Shown here piece after piece: positions 27,981 through 32,919 of a stretch of 32,919 nt of DNA. The stretch's first letter is position 1. The number at the start of each line of letters is the position of its first letter. This stretch comes from Acidobacteriota bacterium. Lineage in GTDB: Bacteria; Acidobacteriota; Terriglobia; Terriglobales; Acidobacteriaceae. Under the pieces are notes generated by a model. The model saw nothing but the letters and a program-made list of their open reading frames with translations. It was not told the DNA's origin and ran no database searches. The stretch lies in NCBI GenBank assembly GCA_021798735.1, contig JAJZCA010000005.1, positions 1 through 32,919 of the forward strand, read 5' to 3'. Both the position numbers and the translations under genes were made by a program.

Positions 27981-29390
27981 GTGGCCACCCTATCTCAAAT
28001 CTCGCTTGAACACGGCCTGCCGGCCAGCGTGGAGGCAGAGCGTACCATTCTGGGCGCCATCCTGCTGGACAACGCCGCGTATAGCGAGGCAGCGGAACGA
28101 CTGGTTGCGGATGACTTTTCGCTGGATTCGCATCGCCGGATTTATGCCCGCATGGGCGAGCTGATCGACGCCAACCGCGCTGTCGACATTATTACCTTAA
28201 GCGAGGAGTTGGATCGCCAGAAGGAGCTGGAATCGATCGGCAACCGGGCGTACATCTTTTCTCTGACGGAAAATCTTCCGCGCCGCCTGAGCATTGAAGA
28301 TTACGTCCGCATCGTCAAAGACAAGTCGATTCTGCGTCAGTTGATGGGCATCTGCGCGACGGCGCAGGCGCGGGCTGCCGATCAAAGCGAAGACGCGCTG
28401 GACGTGCTGAATGCAACAGAGACCGCGTTGCTGGAAGTCTCCGAGCGCGGCATCACCCAGGGATTTTCCAGCATCCCAGAGATCGTCAAAGGCTCCTTCG
28501 GCTCGATCGACAACCTGTACAAAGAAGGCCGCGAAATTACCGGCCTGGCCACGCACTATCATGAGTTCGACCGCATGACCAGCGGGTTGCAGCCGTCGGA
28601 ATTGATCATCATTGCGGCGCGCCCTTCCATGGGTAAAACTGCCTGGGCGATTAACATTGCGGAAAACGCCGCCGTCCGCGATGGCAAAGTGGTGGGAGTA
28701 TTTTCGCTGGAAATGTCGAAGGAAGCGCTGCTGCGACGCATGCTGGCTTCGCAATCCATGGTGAACATGCGCCACATTCAGACTGGATTCCTCACCCGCG
28801 ACGACCGCGATAAGCTGGTCAGCGGTCTTGAGCGCTTGGCAGAAGCCAAGATGTTCATCGACGATACTCCCGGCATTTCTTTGGGCGAGATGCGGGCCAA
28901 GGCGCGCCGCCTGCGCCAACAGGGTGGCGGACGGCTCGACTTAATTGTCATCGATTATCTGCAATTGATGAGCGCCAGCAGCGGTGGGCCAAACGGTCGC
29001 CGCCCCGAAAATCGCACCCAGGAAGTGTCCACCATTTCTCGCGGACTGAAGGCCCTGGCAAAAGAGATGCGTGTGCCGGTGATTGCGCTTTCGCAACTGA
29101 GCCGTGCCAGCGAACAACGCGGCGGCGACAAGAAGCCGATGCTGTCTGACCTGCGCGAATCGGGATCCATCGAACAGGATGCCGACGTGGTCGCCTTCAT
29201 TCATCGAGATAGCTACTACAATCGCGATGATGATGGTGGCGAAGATGCTGAGTCCAAAAATCAGGCGGAGATCATCATCGCCAAGCAGCGCAACGGCCCC
29301 ACCGGCGTGGTCCACTTGATGTATATGCCCGAGTTCACCCGATTTGAAAATCCTTATAAGGGCGAAGATGCCAACGTCCCCAGTTACTAG
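27981..29390 (+). CDS. dnaB: Replicative DNA helicase DnaB
   Basis: GTG start; LPASVEAERTILGAILLDN, LIIIAARPSMGKTAWAINIAENAA, GVFSLEMSKEALLRRMLASQ, LIVIDYLQLM, QLSRASEQRGGDKKPMLSDLRESGSIEQDADVV. Confidence 0.97.
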   Translation: MATLSQISLEHGLPASVEAERTILGAILLDNAAYSEAAERLVADDFSLDSHRRIYARMGELIDANRAVDIITLSEELDRQKELESIGNRAYIFSLTENLPRRLSIEDYVRIVKDKSILRQLMGICATAQARAADQSEDALDVLNATETALLEVSERGITQGFSSIPEIVKGSFGSIDNLYKEGREITGLATHYHEFDRMTSGLQPSELIIIAARPSMGKTAWAINIAENAAVRDGKVVGVFSLEMSKEALLRRMLASQSMVNMRHIQTGFLTRDDRDKLVSGLERLAEAKMFIDDTPGISLGEMRAKARRLRQQGGGRLDLIVIDYLQLMSASSGGPNGRRPENRTQEVSTISRGLKALAKEMRVPVIALSQLSRASEQRGGDKKPMLSDLRESGSIEQDADVVAFIHRDSYYNRDDDGGEDAESKNQAEIIIAKQRNGPTGVVHLMYMPEFTRFENPYKGEDANVPSY

Positions 29391-30600
29391 GGTTGAAATT
29401 TCCCGCTCACGACTCCTTGCCAATTTCAAATATCTGCGGTCGCTGCTCTCCTCCAATGCGACGCAGAAACGCCCGGAAGAAACCGCCGCAGTGAGCGATT
29501 TGCTGGCCGTAGTCAAGGCCGACGCCTACGGACATGGCCTTTCGCCATGCGCTCCCTGGTTGGTGCAGGCAGGCGCGAAGTGGCTGGGAATCACCTCCGT
29601 CGAAGAAGGACTAGCGCTGCGCCGACTTTGCCCGAAGGTCCGCATTCTTGTCATGCGCGGCCTGCTGGCGGGTGAGGCCGATGCGTTGATCGACGCGCAA
29701 TTGCTGCCGACTGTCTGGGATCCGCAGCAGCTCGGTTGGCTGGCGGATGCGGCGCAAAAACGAGAGCTGGCTCTAGGCAGCGTCCCTATCCACCTGGAAA
29801 TCGACACTGGCATGACCCGCCAGGGAGTTGGGCTGGCGGACCTGCCGAAGTTCCTCCGCGCTTTGCAGAACCTGCCCGCGCTGCGGCTGGCCGGCGTCTA
29901 TACCCACTTCGCTTCTGCCGACATGCTGGACACGGAGCAGAACTGGCTGCAGAGGGCCGCATTCCGACAAGCCTTGGAACAGATCTTGGCTGTGGGGTTT
30001 CATCCGCAGTGGATTCACGCCGGAAATTCCTCAACCCTCCTGGCACAGCAGTATGAAGACCGTATCGGCTTCCCTCAGATGGAAGGCGCGAGGCGTCTGA
30101 TTCGTCCTGGAATTGCGCTGTACGGATATGCCCCGCAGTTTTCCGGGGCCGACCGCGAGGCTGCCGAAGAAGCGCGCGCTGCGCTGCGACCGGTGCTGAC
30201 ATGGAAAACGGCCATCGCGTCCACTCGATCGGTGGCGCCGGGAACTGCCGTCGGCTACAACGCCACCTTCGTCGCTCCAACGGCGATGCGGCTTGCGCTG
30301 TTGCCCGTTGGATATGCCGATGGATTGAATCGCAAACTGTCCGGCAGCAACCAGTCTCCCGGCGGCCATGTGCTGATCCATGGAGTGCCCGCCCCCATTG
30401 TGGGCCGCGTGTCGATGGATTTAACGGTTGTCGACGTCACCCATGTCCCCAACGCTGCCGCCGGCGATGAGGTCGTAATCCTTGGCGAGCAAAACGGCCA
30501 GCGCATCACCGCCGACGATCATGCCCGCTGGGCGGGAACCATCCCCTATGAAATTCTGTGCGCCATCGCCGCCCGCGTGCCCCGCATCGCCTCGGAATAA
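29368..30600 (+). CDS. alr: Alanine racemase
   Basis: LLAVVKADAYGHGL (PLP-Lys site), HLEIDTGMTRQGV, YTHFASAD, RPGIALYGYAP, VGYNATFVAP, LPVGYADGLNRKLS, VGRVSMDLTVVDVT. Start overlaps the dnaB 3' end. Confidence 0.95.
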   Translation: MPTSPVTRVEISRSRLLANFKYLRSLLSSNATQKRPEETAAVSDLLAVVKADAYGHGLSPCAPWLVQAGAKWLGITSVEEGLALRRLCPKVRILVMRGLLAGEADALIDAQLLPTVWDPQQLGWLADAAQKRELALGSVPIHLEIDTGMTRQGVGLADLPKFLRALQNLPALRLAGVYTHFASADMLDTEQNWLQRAAFRQALEQILAVGFHPQWIHAGNSSTLLAQQYEDRIGFPQMEGARRLIRPGIALYGYAPQFSGADREAAEEARAALRPVLTWKTAIASTRSVAPGTAVGYNATFVAPTAMRLALLPVGYADGLNRKLSGSNQSPGGHVLIHGVPAPIVGRVSMDLTVVDVTHVPNAAAGDEVVILGEQNGQRITADDHARWAGTIPYEILCAIAARVPRIASE

Positions 30601-30627
30601 ACTCTCCGCTGCTAGCATTGAAGCAGC

Positions 30628-31887
30628 ATGCTGAAACAGTTGTACGCACAATGGATGTATGCCTGGGAAACGGAGCTGACGACGCGGGACACCAACCGCA
30701 TCGTCCGCCCGCTGGAATGGGGATTCGACTGGCTGGAAGATTGGATCGCATCGCGCAACCTGCCCATCCGCGATGCCATCGCCGGCGATGATCCAACCCA
30801 ACTCCACGAGGCGATGCTGGCGGTGAATGAGAGCATCATCGCCGAATCCGAGCAGTTCTACGGCTACAAAACCCCCACAGATTTTCGCCTGGAAGAACGC
30901 CATCCGCAATTGTTTCCGACCAATGTGCGCCCGGAGACATTGCGCCAGGACGCAGAGTTGAAACAATTGGCCGCCGAAGGCAAGCTGCCCAAGGCGCAGT
31001 TTCTGCGCTTCACCTCGCCGCTGCGGACTCCCTATCCAGAGAACGATCAGGTCAACGCGCGCTGGTATCCCGCGCCACCGGAAAAGCAACAAGGCAAGCC
31101 CAGGCAAGCCATCATCGTCATGCCCCAATGGAACGCGGATGCCTTCAGCCACAACGCGCTTTGCAGCCTGTTCAATCGCTTTGGCATCTCCGCGCTGCGG
31201 CTCAGCAAACCCTTCCACGACGTGCGTCGCCCGGCGGAGTTGGAACGCTCCGACTACGCCGTCAGCGCCAATATTGGTCGCACCATTGCAGCCTGCCGCC
31301 AGGCGGTCGTCGATATCCGCAGTTGCCTCGACTGGCTGCAGCAGCAGGGATACGAGCAGTTCGGCGTGCTCGGCACCAGTTTGGGATCCTGCTATGCCTT
31401 TATTGCCAGCGCGCACGATGCCCGGCTGCGCGTGAATGCCTTCAACCATGCCTCCACCTGGGTGGGGGAAGTGGTGTGGACCGGCCAAAGTACTCGCCAT
31501 GTTCGCGCCGCTTGTGAGCAAGCCGGGCTGACGCAACTGGATTTGCGGATGCTGTGGAGCGGCGTCAGTCCGATGGTCTACATGGATCGCTTTGCCGGAG
31601 TCGCTCCGCAACAGCGAATTTCAGACTGGCCGAAGAAGCGCACCCGTGTCATCTACGCGCCCTACGACCTTACATTTCTGCGCGAATTTTCCGAAGACGT
31701 GCTGCGCGAATTTCGCCAGCGCGGCGTGGACTTCGACGCGAAAATGCTCCCCTGCGGCCACTACACCACCGGCGAAACTCCCTACAAATATATTGACGGC
31801 TGGTACCTAGGATCCTTCGTCTACAACGCCTTCAAAAAACTCGCGCAAGAAGGAATGTTGCGTAGCCGAAGATCGGCAGTGAATTAG
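30628..31887 (+). CDS. Alpha/beta hydrolase family protein
   Basis: AIIVMPQWNADAFSHN, nucleophile elbow FGVLGTSLGSCYAF, C-terminal CGHYTTGETPYKYIDGW with candidate catalytic His. Confidence 0.75.
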   Translation: MLKQLYAQWMYAWETELTTRDTNRIVRPLEWGFDWLEDWIASRNLPIRDAIAGDDPTQLHEAMLAVNESIIAESEQFYGYKTPTDFRLEERHPQLFPTNVRPETLRQDAELKQLAAEGKLPKAQFLRFTSPLRTPYPENDQVNARWYPAPPEKQQGKPRQAIIVMPQWNADAFSHNALCSLFNRFGISALRLSKPFHDVRRPAELERSDYAVSANIGRTIAACRQAVVDIRSCLDWLQQQGYEQFGVLGTSLGSCYAFIASAHDARLRVNAFNHASTWVGEVVWTGQSTRHVRAACEQAGLTQLDLRMLWSGVSPMVYMDRFAGVAPQQRISDWPKKRTRVIYAPYDLTFLREFSEDVLREFRQRGVDFDAKMLPCGHYTTGETPYKYIDGWYLGSFVYNAFKKLAQEGMLRSRRSAVN

Positions 31888-31893
31888 TCGCCA

Positions 31894-31918
31894 ACATCTA
31901 GTTGCGTTAACTAGGTGT
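31894..31918. terminator. Hairpin between convergent genes (possible bidirectional terminator)
   Basis: ACATCTAGTT-GCGTT-AACTAGGTGT, 10-bp stem with one T.G wobble and 5-nt loop, lying between convergent stops at 31887 and 31918. No clear U-tract. Confidence 0.4.
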
Positions 31919-32568
31919 CATTTGGACACACCAAACTTAGAGAGCATTCTTTCGATCCAGTGTTGCTTTTGCTTCGACAAGCCGCTGAGAGCATCCATTC
32001 TGTCGAGGAAGAGTCTCCTCTGACTACTTTCAGGAACCTTCAAATCCTGACATAATCGGTTGAATTCAACGATGATCCGCTCATGGAATATACTTCGATT
32101 TATTATCCGTGAGTTATCCTTCTTTAGCAGGAGCTGGTCGGTGTCTCTCCGTATTTTCCAATTTCCGCGGGTTTCCCCATTGTGGAATAATCCATTTCTG
32201 ACATCGGCAAAAAACTCTCCCCTGTCCTTACTTTTAAAATCCGAGAATGATGCAGCCTTCAAGAAGTTCTTGAAAGATTTTGCCGTACTCGTTTCCCCGG
32301 TTTTGATTCGCCCCTCTCGAAATGACTGGATCGTATCAATCAGTAGACAATCGAGCGCGAGGATTGCAAATCCCGACCTCATCGTTAGGCTTTTATCTTG
32401 CTTTAAGAGTTCTTCGATTGGCTTGAGAAATCTTTCCGAGATGCGTCGATGAAAGGCATCCAACACTCGCTTCCATTCCTCGCTTGATTCCTGGCTACTC
32501 AATTTGTCTCGAATTTCGAGATAACTCCCAATCGTGAACTTCGACGCAAGTTCTGTCTCCAGATCCAT
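31918..32568 (-). CDS. Uncharacterised 216-aa protein with HEPN-like Rx4H motif
   Basis: Good SD (GGGAGAA) before ATG; mainly helical composition; GEFFADVRNGLFHNGETRGNW contains RNGLFH. Confidence 0.6.
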   Translation of the reverse strand: MDLETELASKFTIGSYLEIRDKLSSQESSEEWKRVLDAFHRRISERFLKPIEELLKQDKSLTMRSGFAILALDCLLIDTIQSFREGRIKTGETSTAKSFKNFLKAASFSDFKSKDRGEFFADVRNGLFHNGETRGNWKIRRDTDQLLLKKDNSRIINRSIFHERIIVEFNRLCQDLKVPESSQRRLFLDRMDALSGLSKQKQHWIERMLSKFGVSK

Positions 32569-32659
32569 AAAATTTCTCCCGACTTTGTCCAGATTATAAG
32601 TTCAACGCACTTCAGGCCAGGCGACATCAACAACTAGCAAGATACTCCAAGGTGACCCC

Positions 32660-32919
32660 ATGTCGATTCCGTATGCCTTGCAAGGAATATTTCAAGGCCT
32701 TCCCCCAAATACACAATCCCTCGTCCTGCGCGACTATGGAGTCCGCAAGAAATCCGGACTCTTCGCCTACTTTTTCTGGTTCTTCTTCGGCTTCCATTAC
32801 CTCTATCTGGGCCGCATCGGGATTCAGTTGATCTACTGGCTGACAGTCGGCGGTTTCGGCCTCTGGATGCTGATCGATCTGTTCCGCATCCCCGGCATGG
32901 TGGAGCGGAAAAACGAAGA
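32660..32919 (+). CDS. TM2 domain-containing protein, truncated by right edge
   Basis: Translation from ATG 32660: MSIPYALQGIFQGLPPNTQSLVLRDYGVRKKSGLFAYFFWFFFGFHYLYLGRIGIQLIYWLTVGGFGLWMLIDLFRIPGMVERKNE; TM2-like G-x-H-x-x-YLGR-x-G and W-x-L-I-D-L-F pattern. Confidence 0.85.
   Translation, partial: MSIPYALQGIFQGLPPNTQSLVLRDYGVRKKSGLFAYFFWFFFGFHYLYLGRIGIQLIYWLTVGGFGLWMLIDLFRIPGMVERKNE

Noticed and set aside
28197-28919. 240-aa minus-strand ORF
   Set aside because: Antisense to conserved dnaB sequence with no independent support.
30421-31611. 396-aa minus-strand ORF
   Set aside because: Spans the alr 3' end and the hydrolase gene in antisense; composition is typical of a shadow ORF.
1-32919. 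tRNA, rRNA, riboswitch or prophage elements
   Set aside because: None recognised by eye. Without tRNAscan, Infernal or similar tools, absence cannot be proven.

Overview
Ordinary-looking bacterial chromosomal segment of about 33 kb. Gene content and style suggest Acidobacteriota, but this is inference because there is no rRNA in the window. It is densely packed with housekeeping genes: a queD-like start at the left edge, DoxX, a DinG-type helicase, der, a deoxyhypusine-synthase-like (SpeY-type) enzyme, a K+ channel, xseA, glmM, ribF, a PhnP-like MBL hydrolase, DUF1844, a YgfZ/GcvT-like protein, a HELTH-motif putative metalloprotein, mtnP, a PfkB kinase, a GT39-like membrane protein, purE-purK, a Gly/His-rich secreted repeat protein, DUF2461, mnmG, an NTF2-like protein, dnaB, alr, an alpha/beta hydrolase, and a truncated TM2 protein at the right edge. 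No complete new multigene system is evident. The points most worth a second look are: (1) an orphan 216-aa ORF in an AT-richer patch carrying an RNGLFH (Rx4H) HEPN-like RNase motif; (2) a decayed response-regulator receiver gene with a premature stop and a frameshift; (3) a decayed IS200/IS605-type tnpA beside purK; (4) three perfect 14-bp quasi-palindromic tandem repeats upstream of the Gly/His-rich gene; (5) a bacterial deoxyhypusine-synthase-like gene that keeps the catalytic-lysine region and is followed by an unknown two-TM protein; (6) a HELTH-mtnP-pfkB-GT39 gene cluster with overlapping junctions.
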